The notes beneath the pieces are model-generated. The model made no database searches, was not told the DNA's origin, and saw nothing but the letters and a program-made list of their open reading frames with translations. A stretch of 64,000 nt of DNA, from the NCBI GenBank assembly GCA_023205875.1, contig CP060758.1, positions 62,001-126,000 of the forward strand, in the 5' to 3' direction. Source of the DNA: Chloropicon primus (Eukaryota > Chlorophyta > Chloropicophyceae > Chloropicales > Chloropicaceae). The position numbers and the translations under genes were made by a program. Below, piece after piece: positions 1-8,959 of the stretch (position 1 is its first letter; the number at the start of each line of letters is the position of its first letter).

Positions 1-847
1 GCAGGACGAACTCGGCCTCGACGGCGTCGATCTGCTTCCACTTGCTCCTCGAGTTCCCCGACAGCATCTCGGAGGAGAACACCAGCTTCTCGGCCGAGTG
101 GTCGCTGACGTACACCGCGGGGTACAGGTGCGGCGCCGTGTGGTGGAGCTTGAGGCTCGCCAGCCTGAGCCGCCGCCCCGCCCCCCCCACCTCCCCCGGG
201 GACTTGAGCAGGAGCTCGTAGTACCTGAGGTACCTCTGCTGGGACGCCAGGGTCAGGCCCTTGCCGTCGTGCGTCCTCCTGAGGTTGTAGTACGCCACGG
301 CCTCCTCCGCGGTGTCCGCGTAGCTCAAGTAGATCAGCAGGCAGCAGATCATCAGCCCCGTCCGGCTCTTCCCCGCCTTGCAGTGCACCACGACCACGTG
401 GCTCATGCTCTGCCTCAGCCACGACTTGGCGGACTCCACGAACGCCTGGATGAGCCGAAGGGGCGGGCAGTTGTGGTCGTCGAAGGGGAAGCTCGCCACC
501 TTCCCGTCGAAGAGCGCCGCGTCGTACGTCCGCTCAGAGCAAAGGTTGTAGATCTTGTACTTCCCCCCGGGGTGCTTCTCGTCCAAGAAAGACGTGACGT
601 GACCCATGTGGTTCCGGTACAAGCCCTCCACGTACCCGAGCACCCCGCTGCTCCGGTCCCCCGCCGGGAACCCCATCGCGATCACGTTCTCCGTGATGTA
701 AGACAAGTCCAAGTCGTACTCGCTGTCCTTGTACCGCCGCTTCTTCTGAGACACCAAAGACCGCGCGAAACGCGTCAGGGCGTTCCCCTTCGAGCGCCCG
801 GAACCACCTCGAGGGCGCGCCATCCGACTCCTCTCGCCATCCGCCAT
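1..847 (-). CDS. PTEN: PTEN-family phosphoinositide 3-phosphatase (5' part, runs off left edge)
   Basis: The minus strand reads open from an ATG at 847 (second in-frame ATG at 823) to base 1, so the 3' end is outside the window. The PTEN landmarks appear in order: a basic stretch KKRRYKDSEYDLDLSYI (PTEN has RRYQEDGFDLDLTYI), then NVIAMGFPA, YKIYNLCSERTYD, FPFDDHNCPPL, and the P-loop HCKAGKSRTG at about residues 155-164, with catalytic Cys and Arg and the two PTEN-type lysine positions occupied by K and K. YLRYYELLLKS closes the phosphatase domain, and the remaining ~70 residues would start the C2 domain. The family removes the 3-phosphate of PI(3,4,5)P3 at membranes. The family call is firm; substrate range is inferred. 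The 24-nt difference between the two ATGs is unresolved. Confidence 0.93.
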   Translation of the reverse strand, partial: MADGERSRMARPRGGSGRSKGNALTRFARSLVSQKKRRYKDSEYDLDLSYITENVIAMGFPAGDRSSGVLGYVEGLYRNHMGHVTSFLDEKHPGGKYKIYNLCSERTYDAALFDGKVASFPFDDHNCPPLRLIQAFVESAKSWLRQSMSHVVVVHCKAGKSRTGLMICCLLIYLSYADTAEEAVAYYNLRRTHDGKGLTLASQQRYLRYYELLLKSPGEVGGAGRRLRLASLKLHHTAPHLYPAVYVSDHSAEKLVFSSEMLSGNSRSKWKQIDAVEAEFVL

Positions 848-1022
848 CTCTCCGACTTCTGGCGGCGGCGGGACGGCGGGACACCTCAACCTCGAGGTCG
901 AGACACCTCCGCCACAGCCTCGGCGTCGCTCTCGTCCTCCACAGTCCGCTGCTGCTCTCGCGCTCCACAGTCCGCTGGTGCTCTCGCGCTCCTCGGCGCT
1001 CCGGCTCCATCACACAGCGCTG

Positions 1023-1028
1023 TATAAA
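1023..1028 (+). promoter_or_regulatory. TATA box upstream of the permuted tRNA
   Basis: TATAAA lies 39 bases before the 3' tRNA half, where an upstream TATA of a Pol III gene could sit. Its role is inferred. It may instead serve the PTEN 5' region, but it reads in the tRNA direction. Confidence 0.4.
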
Positions 1029-1066
1029 GACGAAAATGTGATATGATTCATGTGTACCTAATGGAC

Positions 1067-1246
1067 ATCTAAAGGTCGTGTGTTCGATCCACACTCATCG
1101 CAGTAAAGTCAGCATTTACTCCGCGCGAAACCTACTCACCGCGTGGCACTTGAGATGAACCAAACCCTAATCCAGACTTCCCTCTTACTCTGCCTCGTCG
1201 TACCGTTCGGCGATGATAGCTCAGTTGGGAGAGCGTTAGACTGAAG
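1067..1246 (+). tRNA. circularly permuted tRNA-Phe (GAA)
   Basis: The 3' half (1067-1102) precedes the 5' half (1210-1246), separated by 107 bases. Placed in mature order they give a 73-nt tRNA: acceptor GCGATGA/TCATCGC pairs 7 of 7, D stem GCTC/GAGC, anticodon stem TTAGA/TCTAA, loop CTGAAGA with anticodon GAA, T stem GTGTG/CACAC around TTCGATC, discriminator A. The A box (TAGCTCAGTTGG) and B box (GTTCGATCC) are intact but in reversed order. The break lies between positions 37 and 38, the canonical intron site. Bases flanking the break pair across the gap (GTGT/ACAC, ACC/GGT, TAA/TTA), forming the bulge-helix-bulge expected for splicing-endonuclease cutting. CCA is not encoded. No T4 terminator is seen in the next ~300 bases, which is odd for Pol III. 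Permuted tRNAs are known from Cyanidioschyzon, prasinophytes and chlorarachniophyte nucleomorphs; they mature through a circular intermediate. Confidence 0.93.
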
Positions 1247-1544
1247 TTACGGTGCACACCCCAGGAGGAGGCGGCGAAACTACAGTCGCCTCTCCTCTTG
1301 CTCCGCGAGATAAGGGTTCGGTGAGAGACGTTAAATATACGAGCACAATAAGATCACAATAAGATCGTAACGGCGGAGGACGGCGAGGAGGACGAGAAGA
1401 CCGCGACCAGAGAGAGAGCGATGAGTTACCTCCTGGAATACTACAGCCGCGGGTTGCCGACGAAGAAGAGGAGACTGACGAATACTGGGACGTCATGTGA
1501 AGAAGGGGCTGGTGGCGCCACCCCGGCCGCGGTTCTCCAGGGGG

Positions 1545-2585
1545 ATGGCGCCCAAGGATGGCGGGTGGCGCCCAAGGATTGTGGTGCCAATGTCTCTGTC
1601 TTCACCCACTTGCAGGGCAGCGGGCAGCCGTGCGGCAAGCCTGGACACCAACGCTTGCACAGTGGCCATGGCGACCTCCGCGGGACCTCATAGGGAGCGG
1701 GAGATGGCCGCCATCGAGGAGAACGCGGATCCGACGACGCTTCTCAATGCGGATGGACTTCTTGCCTCTCTTCGCTTCGCAGACGAATTAGCTGGCGCGC
1801 CGCCCACCCTTGCACGCGAGGGTACACGGGCGGAGCGAACTCGCGAGCCTGAGGAGCTGACCCTGGTCCGCGTGGTCCGAGGCCGTGGCGGAGTCCACCT
1901 GGAGCGCGTTGCGGGCTTGAAAGAACTGACCCACTGCATCGTCTTCCTCCGCGAGTCCCTTGCGCGGGAGGGGCTTGGGAACAAGCTCGCTGGTCAGGCG
2001 GCCACGATCTCAAGCGCGTTGCTCGGCAAAGATCTTCCTAAACAGGTGAAAGCATTTCGTTTCGTGGAGCTTGGGACCGCCAGCCGCTCGCGATGCCTCA
2101 AGGACCGCAAAGTTCTTACGAAAGCTCTTGCCCTTGCGAAGGAGAAGGGCGAGCCTTGCGCGCTTCTTGTAGCTGCCTTGTCGCGATTGTCGAGACGGTC
2201 ACAAGCTGAAGAGGACCTCGACTACCTTGCTGAGCGCGCAGGGCAGGCCTCTATACTGGCGTGTATCCCGACGTCCCATGCAGCAGCTTTGATTGGGGAG
2301 GAAAAGAAAGAGGAGCTCAAAAAGTACATGAGCAAGGCTGCAAGCACCTCGGACGGGCACGCCGTGTACTCGGCGTCGCACTGCATGCTCAAGTCCGGCG
2401 CCACCCGTTGTTCTGTAGCATCGGGCCAACACACTTCTGAGGAACTTTGTCTCCTCGTCGAACACGTCGAGCACGTCCTGAGGCACAAGCTGGAGAATCT
2501 GGAGAAGCCGGGGGAGCAGAAGCACGGGAAACCCCTTCTCCTCGTATCTTCTTGGAAAGCGCTTTGTGGAGCAACGGGCGAGTGA
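1545..2585 (+). CDS. serine-recombinase-like protein, first module (possibly broken or spliced to the next ORF)
   Basis: An ATG at 1545 (others at 1665 and 1704) opens a frame to 2585. The centre resembles the resolvase/invertase catalytic domain: CIVFLRESL at the place of the usual YxRxS strand with the nucleophilic Ser, then FRFVELGTASRSR, DRKVLTKALALAKEKG, and CALLVAALSRLSRR, which fits the common 'R..L.KAL..A....LVV..LDRLSR' run. After this a second, weaker copy of the same pattern starts and continues in the next frame from about 2554, so the stop at 2585 is either a frameshift in a decaying gene or hides an unrecognised intron. GC content is visibly lower than in neighbouring genes. The family call rests on motif resemblance only. 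No terminal inverted repeats or target duplications were recognised. Confidence 0.4.
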   Translation: MAPKDGGWRPRIVVPMSLSSPTCRAAGSRAASLDTNACTVAMATSAGPHREREMAAIEENADPTTLLNADGLLASLRFADELAGAPPTLAREGTRAERTREPEELTLVRVVRGRGGVHLERVAGLKELTHCIVFLRESLAREGLGNKLAGQAATISSALLGKDLPKQVKAFRFVELGTASRSRCLKDRKVLTKALALAKEKGEPCALLVAALSRLSRRSQAEEDLDYLAERAGQASILACIPTSHAAALIGEEKKEELKKYMSKAASTSDGHAVYSASHCMLKSGATRCSVASGQHTSEELCLLVEHVEHVLRHKLENLEKPGEQKHGKPLLLVSSWKALCGATGE

Positions 2586-3858
2586 TCTCGTCCGCGCATG
2601 GAAGAACCAACCCACAGTTCGTGTGCTCGTCGCTGCTTGTTCCATCACGGAAGCGAACTACGACATCATTCTTCGCGAGGAGCACATGGAGTTCCTGGAG
2701 ACCTGCAGGCAATACTGCCACGTTCACTCCGTGAGGGACGAGTTGTTTGAAAACCGTGATGGACACGGCTTGGATGAAGACGCATTGAGCAGAGTCTTTG
2801 AGTACTTTGCGGATGCACTAAAGGGAGAACATGTCGATGTCGTGTTTGAGAATGAATGTTTCCCAGAAACCGCGATCTCTGTGACTCAAAAAGATTTCTT
2901 CAAATGCTCCTGCGCTGATAAATGCTCTCGCAAGTCGTCCAGGACAACAGGCACCGCGAACACCGCTCCAGCACATACTCGATGCCTTTGTGCTTGTGAC
3001 ATGTGCAAGAGGAGTCGTCCTTGCATTCTGGTGGACAGCGACGCCGAGGACGGCGGGGAGAGGGAGAGAGAGCTTCGGAAATTTGATGCCGCTGCATGTC
3101 CCTGTGAACGTTGCAGCAGCAGCCCCTTGAGCACTGGTACGACAAGGAAGACACAGGCCAAGACCAACACGAAAGGGAAGAGGAAGACCAAAGCAAGGGA
3201 GCCGATGAAGGAGTTTCCTCGACTTCCTACTACAGACGGTACTCAAACCCTGCGCTGCATCTGCTGTGATGCTTTTCGTCGCCCTGAGTGCCCCTTGGTC
3301 AAAACAGGAGCTCTGACACCGGTTCCGGGGGAGGAACGTGATCGAGGTGGGCACAATCCCACTTGCCTCCTCTCGAACTGGTGCTGGTACTGCCACCGCT
3401 TCATCTTCAAAAGTGAGTTTAACCACTGGTGCTCGTTCGACTGCTTCTCGAAAGCCACGAGGGTCGTGGACAAGGGGAAGCTTTGGGACAGGGGCATGGA
3501 AATTGGCATCGAACTGAAGAACACGATTGGTTTTTGGTTTTGTGATCCGTGTACAAAGAAATCGGAGTCCGAGAAAACCTTGATCCCAATCAAGAGTTCA
3601 TATGGCTTGAAGTGCTGGAGATGCAAATATGGACATGGCAAAATCGGCAAGGGGTGCGAGGAGAACGCAGGAGGAGGCGGCGTGAACATGCAGCGCGCAA
3701 ACATGCAGCGCGCAAAAATTGGTGAGAACAGAAAGGCCAAAGAGGTAGTGATCCGGCATCCAATGCTCGTCAAAATGATACTCATGATGCTTGAGAACAA
3801 TAGCGAGGTGAATACGGAGCAAGCGAAACCAGGGGAGGAGTCGGAGAAGGAGATCTAA
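2566..3858 (+). CDS. Cys-rich protein continuing the recombinase-like locus
   Basis: This frame has no obvious own start; it is open from about 2548. It begins KRFVEQRASDLVRAW and VRVLVAACSITEA, which line up with FRFVELG...KALALA and CALLVAALSRLSR of the upstream ORF, so it looks like a second degenerate copy of the recombinase fold. Then follow several Cys clusters (CSCADKC, CLCACDMC, CPCERC, CICCDAF, CWYCHRF with HWCSFDC, CDPCTKK, CWRCKYGHG) separated by a Lys-rich linker, suggesting several zinc-binding units. Together with the ORF before it this would be a two-module, zinc-rich DNA-binding protein. No close family is recognised. It could be a pseudogene; GC content is lower than in nearby genes. 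Confidence 0.35.
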   Translation: MEQRASDLVRAWKNQPTVRVLVAACSITEANYDIILREEHMEFLETCRQYCHVHSVRDELFENRDGHGLDEDALSRVFEYFADALKGEHVDVVFENECFPETAISVTQKDFFKCSCADKCSRKSSRTTGTANTAPAHTRCLCACDMCKRSRPCILVDSDAEDGGERERELRKFDAAACPCERCSSSPLSTGTTRKTQAKTNTKGKRKTKAREPMKEFPRLPTTDGTQTLRCICCDAFRRPECPLVKTGALTPVPGEERDRGGHNPTCLLSNWCWYCHRFIFKSEFNHWCSFDCFSKATRVVDKGKLWDRGMEIGIELKNTIGFWFCDPCTKKSESEKTLIPIKSSYGLKCWRCKYGHGKIGKGCEENAGGGGVNMQRANMQRAKIGENRKAKEVVIRHPMLVKMILMMLENNSEVNTEQAKPGEESEKEI

Positions 3859-3895
3859 AACTCAGTGGGCTCGAAGCCAGGGCCATTGGATATCT

Positions 3896-4507
3896 TTGCG
3901 GGAGGAATGGTTGGCGGAGCACGAACTTTTCGAGAAGGAAGATTATATCCCAAGCCGAAAAGCATTGAAGGCCAAGTACATGGCCGAGGTCAAGAAGAAG
4001 AAGCCGACGCCTGACACTACGTCACAGCTCGCGACCGGCAGCACCACCTCTGCCCTCCCTAACGCTGGTGTTGCTCGAGGGTCAGCAGGGCGGGAGCTGA
4101 CGTTCACCACCCAGCTACAGGGAGTGGGGCAGGGGCGTGGATCGGGGACACTGCGTGAGGTTCCTCTGCCTAAAACGGCTATCAAGGCCCTTGCAGCTAC
4201 GGCTTGGCCTCTACGAATCGCGGAGGTCAAGCTCATCAACAATTGCCTCGATGAGGAGTCGATGATTCTCGTCGCCGCGATGCTGTCTTCGGATGCAGGG
4301 GGAGGTGGGTCGCAGAAGGAGGCACCCGAGGGCCTTGGAACTCAGAATCGCCAGCGCGCACCCTCTCCCTCTCTCCTCCTCTCCTCTCCTCCTCTCCTCT
4401 CCTCTCTCCTCTCCTCTCCTCTCCTCTCCTCTCTTCTTGTCCGTTGGTTCTTCCGTCTTAAAATCGATCCAAGACAGAACAGGAGACAAGAGACAAACAA
4501 ACACTAA
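3896..4507 (+). other. open frame downstream of the recombinase-like locus, unrecognised
   Basis: The frame is open from about 3842, so it overlaps the end of the previous ORF by a few codons in a different frame. It encodes a charged stretch (EEWLAEHELFEKEDYIPS, then KKKKPTP) and ends in low-complexity sequence translated from the CT-rich microsatellite. The first ATG in frame is deep inside. It may be a third frame-shifted piece of the same locus, or non-coding. Confidence 0.18.
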
Positions 4508-4859
4508 CACCAACACCAACACGAGCAACACCAACAACACAAGAGTCTCGTTCCTTACGATCGAGTTGTTCTTCGAGTCGCTCTCGGCGTTGCGTTGCCA
4601 AAGGTCCCGCCTTTGCACACCACACCATAGTGTTCTATTCGTCTATGTGTGTTTGTGATCCTCAACAACAACAACGAGCCAAAGGAGGATGAGGCTCAGC
4701 AGCGAGAACAAGAAGAACAAGACGACGACGACGAAGAAGAAGACGAGCAGCAGCAGCAGCACGAGCTGGTGAGGAAGGACGCGGGAACTGCATTTCTCAT
4801 TTCTCAGAAGAATCTGCTGCCTCGACCACCTCAAGCCACAGGTGGTCATCATCATCATC
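4243..4859. other. non-coding gap with microsatellites before the TTLL gene
   Basis: This stretch holds a CT-rich microsatellite (4361-4436), AACACC-type repeats near 4496-4545 and purine-rich GAAGAA/CAGCAG runs near 4690-4770. No gene could be supported. The last part is the presumed 5' leader of the TTLL gene. Confidence 0.5.
4361..4436. repeat. CTCCT/CTCTC microsatellite
   Basis: Irregular tandem CTCCTCTC units of pyrimidines on the plus strand. It sits in the gap after the recombinase-like locus. Confidence 0.85.
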
Positions 4860-6683
4860 ATGGCCCTGACGTGCGCCACGACCGTCCTGCGGCCCCCATC
4901 CACCTGCTACGACGGCGACGACTGCGACGAGGAGCTCTCCCTCAGCAGCACGTTCTCCTCCTCCTCCCAGGAGTCCGTGTCCCAGTCCTTCAGCGAGGAG
5001 CCCCCGCTGCCGTCCAGGGACAGCAGCTGCTCCTCGCTGAGGTCCCTTTCCCTGTCAGTCTCGTCGTCGGAACCCAGCAGCAGCAACAACAGCAACAACA
5101 GCAGCACGCAGTACCTCGTGGAGCGCTCCAAGTTCGTGGGGACGCCCCCCACGGTGTTCTTCGGGACGGACGCCAACCCCCCCAGCGAGGAGGCCGCGGC
5201 ACTGCCTCAGGTCCTCCCCAAGGTGTTCCTCAAGTACACCGGGGTGAACTGCAACGTGGTCAAGCAAGCCTTCGCGAGGGCGGGGTTCAGGAACTGCCCC
5301 AAGGACAAGGACCACTTCAACGCGGTGTGGGCCTCGCCCATGAAGGTGAACCACTTCCAAAGCTTCAAGGCGTACCAGAAGGTGAACCACTTTCCGGGGA
5401 CGTGGGAGCTGGGGAGGAAGGACAGGCTGTACCGGAACATCTCCAAGATGAGGCGGCGGCACGGGGACAAGTACGACATCCTTCCCTTTGCGTTCGAGCT
5501 CCCCGGGGACTACGACGAGTTCCTCAAGGACTGGGAGAGGAGGCCCAACCAGTGGTACATCATCAAGCCCAGGTCGTCCTCCAGGGGCAGGGGGATCAAG
5601 CTGCTGAAGAAGCTGAGCGACGTGGAGAAGAAGAAGTCCGGCCCGAGGGAGTGCATCGTCCAGAGGTACATCAAGGACCCCCTGCTGATCGACGGGTACA
5701 AGTTCGACATGAGGGTGTACGTCCTGGTGACGTGCTTCGACCCCCTGAGGGTGTACGTCGCGAGGGAGGGCCTCGCGAGGTTCGCCACGGAGCCCTACTC
5801 GAGCGACTCGAGCAAGATGAAGTCCAGGAGGTGCCACCTGACGAACGTGAGCATCAACAGCAAGAGCAAGAAGTTCGTGGTGAACCAGGACGCGGCCAAG
5901 GACGGGGAGGGGAGCAAGTGGACGCTCTCCGCCCTGCGGAGGCACCTCGAGTCCAACGAGGAGTTCGGGGTGACCTCGTGGGAGGAGCAGATCTGGTCCC
6001 AGGTCAAGGACCTCGTCATCAAGGCGGTGATCTCCGTGGACGCCAAGGTCAACACCCTGGTCAAGATGCACGTGCCGGGGAACAACTGCTTCGAGCTGTA
6101 CGGCGCGGACGTAATGCTGGACTCCAAGCTCAAGGCCTGGCTCATCGAGTTCAACACCGGGCCCGCCCTGAACACCCCGACGCCCCTGGACAAGGCCGTC
6201 AAGTCCCGGGTGGTGACCGACATGTTCCACATCGTGGGCTTCGCCCCGGTGGACAAGAAGAAGCACGAGAGGGGCGTCCAGGCGTCCAGGCAGAACAGGC
6301 TGACCGGCATCGGGCTGCAGAAAATGAGCGCGACTCACAGGGACACGAACCAGGCGCAGACCATGGTCTTCGACGGGGTGAAGGAGAGCCACCTGCCCGA
6401 CGTGGTGAGGGAGACCGAGGCCGAGCACAGGAGGAGCGTCGACAGGGTCTTCGAGCGGGCCTTCCCCTGCTCGGCGAGACCCTCCGCGTACCACAGCCTC
6501 TTCGAGGTCCAGAGGTACAACAACATCGTGGTCAAGAGGTGGCTCATCTCCGAGAGGAGGAAGAGGATCCGGCTCGAGAGGGAGAGGGCGGAGCAGGAGG
6601 AGGAGGCGAAGAGGACAATGATGGAGTCGCCCAAGGTGGACGACGCCTTGCAAGCCACCGCCGCCGCCGTCGCGGCCACCTGA
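4860..6683 (+). CDS. TTLL: tubulin--tyrosine ligase-like polyglutamylase (TTLL4/5 type)
   Basis: The ATG at 4860 (MALTCATTV) gives 607 residues. The first ~110 are Ser-rich and low complexity. The TTL domain follows with the family's ATP-grasp landmarks: DRLYRNISKMRRRHG, WYIIKPRSSSRGRGI (nucleotide-binding Lys, from about residue 234), CIVQRYIKDPLLIDGYKFD, RVYVLVTCFDPLRVY, CHLTNVSIN, and CFELYGADVMLDSKLKAWL followed by EFNTGPAL with the metal-binding Glu. The spacing follows animal TTLL4 closely (LWRNLSRMQARHG, PPASARGIGI, LISGSKFDLRIYV, CHELFGFDIMLD). These enzymes add glutamates to tubulin tails, mainly on axonemes and basal bodies. The C-terminal ~110 residues include a charged helix. No intron. 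The long opposite and alternate frames over this region are shadows. Confidence 0.92.
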   Translation: MALTCATTVLRPPSTCYDGDDCDEELSLSSTFSSSSQESVSQSFSEEPPLPSRDSSCSSLRSLSLSVSSSEPSSSNNSNNSSTQYLVERSKFVGTPPTVFFGTDANPPSEEAAALPQVLPKVFLKYTGVNCNVVKQAFARAGFRNCPKDKDHFNAVWASPMKVNHFQSFKAYQKVNHFPGTWELGRKDRLYRNISKMRRRHGDKYDILPFAFELPGDYDEFLKDWERRPNQWYIIKPRSSSRGRGIKLLKKLSDVEKKKSGPRECIVQRYIKDPLLIDGYKFDMRVYVLVTCFDPLRVYVAREGLARFATEPYSSDSSKMKSRRCHLTNVSINSKSKKFVVNQDAAKDGEGSKWTLSALRRHLESNEEFGVTSWEEQIWSQVKDLVIKAVISVDAKVNTLVKMHVPGNNCFELYGADVMLDSKLKAWLIEFNTGPALNTPTPLDKAVKSRVVTDMFHIVGFAPVDKKKHERGVQASRQNRLTGIGLQKMSATHRDTNQAQTMVFDGVKESHLPDVVRETEAEHRRSVDRVFERAFPCSARPSAYHSLFEVQRYNNIVVKRWLISERRKRIRLERERAEQEEEAKRTMMESPKVDDALQATAAAVAAT

Positions 6684-6950
6684 AAAAAAAAATGAAAAAG
6701 AAAAAGGCACGTTCCTGTTGTCCAGCAAGCAAGCAAGCAAAGCAAGCAAAGCAAGCATCACCCACCCACCGGGTCCTTTTGCGTTCCATCCTTCTTCTTC
6801 TTATCATCCCATTGTTTTATTATAACTTGTACACTGGCCTTGAGTTTGAGTTCTCGACTGCAACGCCACGTTGGATTTCCAGCGGATAAGATAAGGAAAT
6901 CAGGAGGATGGCGGGAGGGCGAGGGCGAGGGGAACGAGGGTGACGCTGGG

Positions 6951-7570
6951 ATGACGGACGACGGAGGGGGAGGGTTCGCGACGGAAGCGGCGTCCGGTCG
7001 TGAGCCAGCGATGTGTGGTGGGCTTGGACCTGGACCGAGGAGGACCCACCAACACCATGATCGTCGTCATCGTCATCGTCGTCGTCGTCGTCGTCGTCAT
7101 GGTTGGAGGTCCGTCGTTGGCCTGATCCTCGTGGCGCAGGCGGCGCTCTGTGCGTTCGTGTCGCCCGCGGCGGCGAGGGGAATGGTGGCGGGGAAGAGCT
7201 CCGGAGGGTCTTGTCACAGGTACCACGTCCCCCAGAAGTCGCACAGGATCCCCATCGCGAGCATGAGGATAAAGCAGGGCTTCAACGTGGTGGACATGGC
7301 GTGCGTCGTGAGCGTGACCCACAGGAACGTGGAGAACCTGCGGATGACGCTGTCGTCGTACACGCCGAACAGCTTCGACGGCCTCGGCCAGGAGACGCGG
7401 ACCATTGTGCTGAAGGACTTCCAGGAGGAGGAGGAGTCGGCGGGCGCCGGGGGCGGCGTGAGCCACAACTTCACGGACGCCGTCTTCGCTGACTTTGGGG
7501 ACCAGCTTAAGATCGGCGAGCAGGAGGTGAGGTCTCGAGAGCACGCCCGTCTCGCGCCGAGGACATCGCC

Positions 7571-7606
<36 letters not shown>

Positions 7607-8267
7607 TTTCGTTTTCGTTTTCCTCTAGGCCCCGTACACGGGCGTCTGGATGCCGACCACGCCGTTCAAGAGCTTCATCAGGGGCTGGGGCAAGCGCACG
7701 TCGATCGGTGGCAGCAGGGGGATGTGGACTCTCGAGGTGGAGGCCGTCTCCTCGGCGGGGCGAGACCAGCTGGTGAGCATGTTCTCGGAAGAACTGCCGC
7801 ACCTCGAGAGCTGGACGGTCTACCTGTGCGCCGAGGGCGAGTCCCTGAGGAACACCCCGGAGGTTGACAAGATACTGAGGAGTCAGAGGGGGGGCGGCAT
7901 GGGGGGAGGAGGCGTGTACAGGGCCCGGTGGGGCAGCGAGGGGGGCGGGGGAGGGTCGAAAGCGCCGCTCGTGCGGGCGTTCTCCGGCGGGCCATCGCCG
8001 GGGCCCTCCCTTCCGCCCTCCGCGGGGTTGTGGGGCGCCCAAGGCCTGGGGGGGTTCTCCCTCGGAAGGGTGGCGAGGACCGCGCTGGGCTGGTCTCTGG
8101 GCGCCTGGATGTGGCGGGCGGCTTCCGAGGCCGCTCGCGCCGGCTCCTCCCCGCTCGCCGCGACGGCGGCGGGGAGTCATTTGGAGGTCCACAACCACGA
8201 TCCCGGTCACGCGAAAACGATCATCGAGCACTTTGATAAGGTCGCTCACAACGACGACGGCCCATGA
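6951..8267 (+). CDS. predicted type II membrane protein, unrecognised
   Basis: Two exons, 6951-7526 and 7629-8267, join across a 102-nt GTGAGG...CTCTAG intron in phase 0, giving 404 residues from the ATG at 6951. The N-terminus is acidic, then carries a long His/Arg run (from the CATCGT repeat near 7060-7100) and one hydrophobic segment (WRSVVGLILVAQAALCAFV), consistent with a signal anchor. The luminal part starts VVDMACVVSVTHRNVENLRMTL (split here by eye: VVDMACVVSV and THRNVENLRM), has an N-glycosylation site NFTD, and continues GVWMPTTPFKSFIRGWGKR. The 'VVSVTHRN..NL..TL' opening is reminiscent of glycosyltransferase-like folds, but no DxD motif could be fixed. The C-terminal ~170 residues are Gly/Ala-rich. 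Function unknown. Confidence 0.6.
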
Positions 8268-8959
8268 CTACTGCTTTTTTTTTGAGGGGGGTCGGGCAAA
8301 GTCGTTGTTGGGGACGGATGCTGCAAGACAAGCAAAAGAATCCATATTATCATTTCATTATACTATGTAACCTCCGCCTCACCGGATCACCGGATCACGC
8401 AATGCAGCGAGAGGGAGGAAGCAACGAGGGCGATTCGCCGGAGGCCGTTCCTCCCTCCTCCTACCAAAAAAAAAAAAAATTATTAATAATAGAAGAAGAA
8501 TCTCGGATGAAACCATCCTCCCCACTCTTCTCCCCTCCATCCATCATGCCCCCTCCCTAAAACCCAAATCAAATTATGGGAAGCCTTGCCTTCCTCCCTA
8601 GGGACCTACCCCAGATTGAAAACCTCCTCCTCCTCCTCCTCCCCCTCCTCCGTGAGTCCTCCTCCTCCTCCCCTCCTCCATGAGTCCTCTCCTCCGGCGT
8701 CCGGGGTCCCCCCCCCTTCCTCCTCCTCCTTTTCCAAATGTGGAGACGGAAACATGGCACGGTCTCCGCCCTCGTTCCTCGGCGGCGGCGCAAAGGCGGC
8801 TCCCCCCTAAGACCGATTTTCTACTCTCCCCCCTCCAAATTCTTCAGCCCCCCAAAAAACCAAAACGCGACGAGAAGCGAAGCGCACGACGCCGAGCAGA
8901 AGACGACCGCGCGACGACGAACACCAACACCACGCAGGACAACGCAACGGAGCGGAACC
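8268..8959. other. non-coding gap
   Basis: Low-complexity sequence between the membrane-protein gene and RPL11: an A13 run near 8467, an AT-rich patch, and CCTCCTCCT runs at 8625-8740. The last ~100 bases are the presumed RPL11 promoter and leader. No gene is visible. Confidence 0.5.

Noticed and set aside
98-1027. 309-codon plus-strand frame over the left edge
   Set aside because: Antisense to the clear PTEN coding sequence; Arg/Pro/Val-rich and without domains, a shadow typical of GC-rich DNA.
1247-1544. further tRNA or snRNA after the permuted tRNA
   Set aside because: No second cloverleaf, Pol III terminator or snRNA signature was found.
4649-6889. 746-codon frame spanning the TTLL gene
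   Set aside because: Alternate frame of the TTLL coding region; low-complexity Gln/Arg/Gly translation with no family features.
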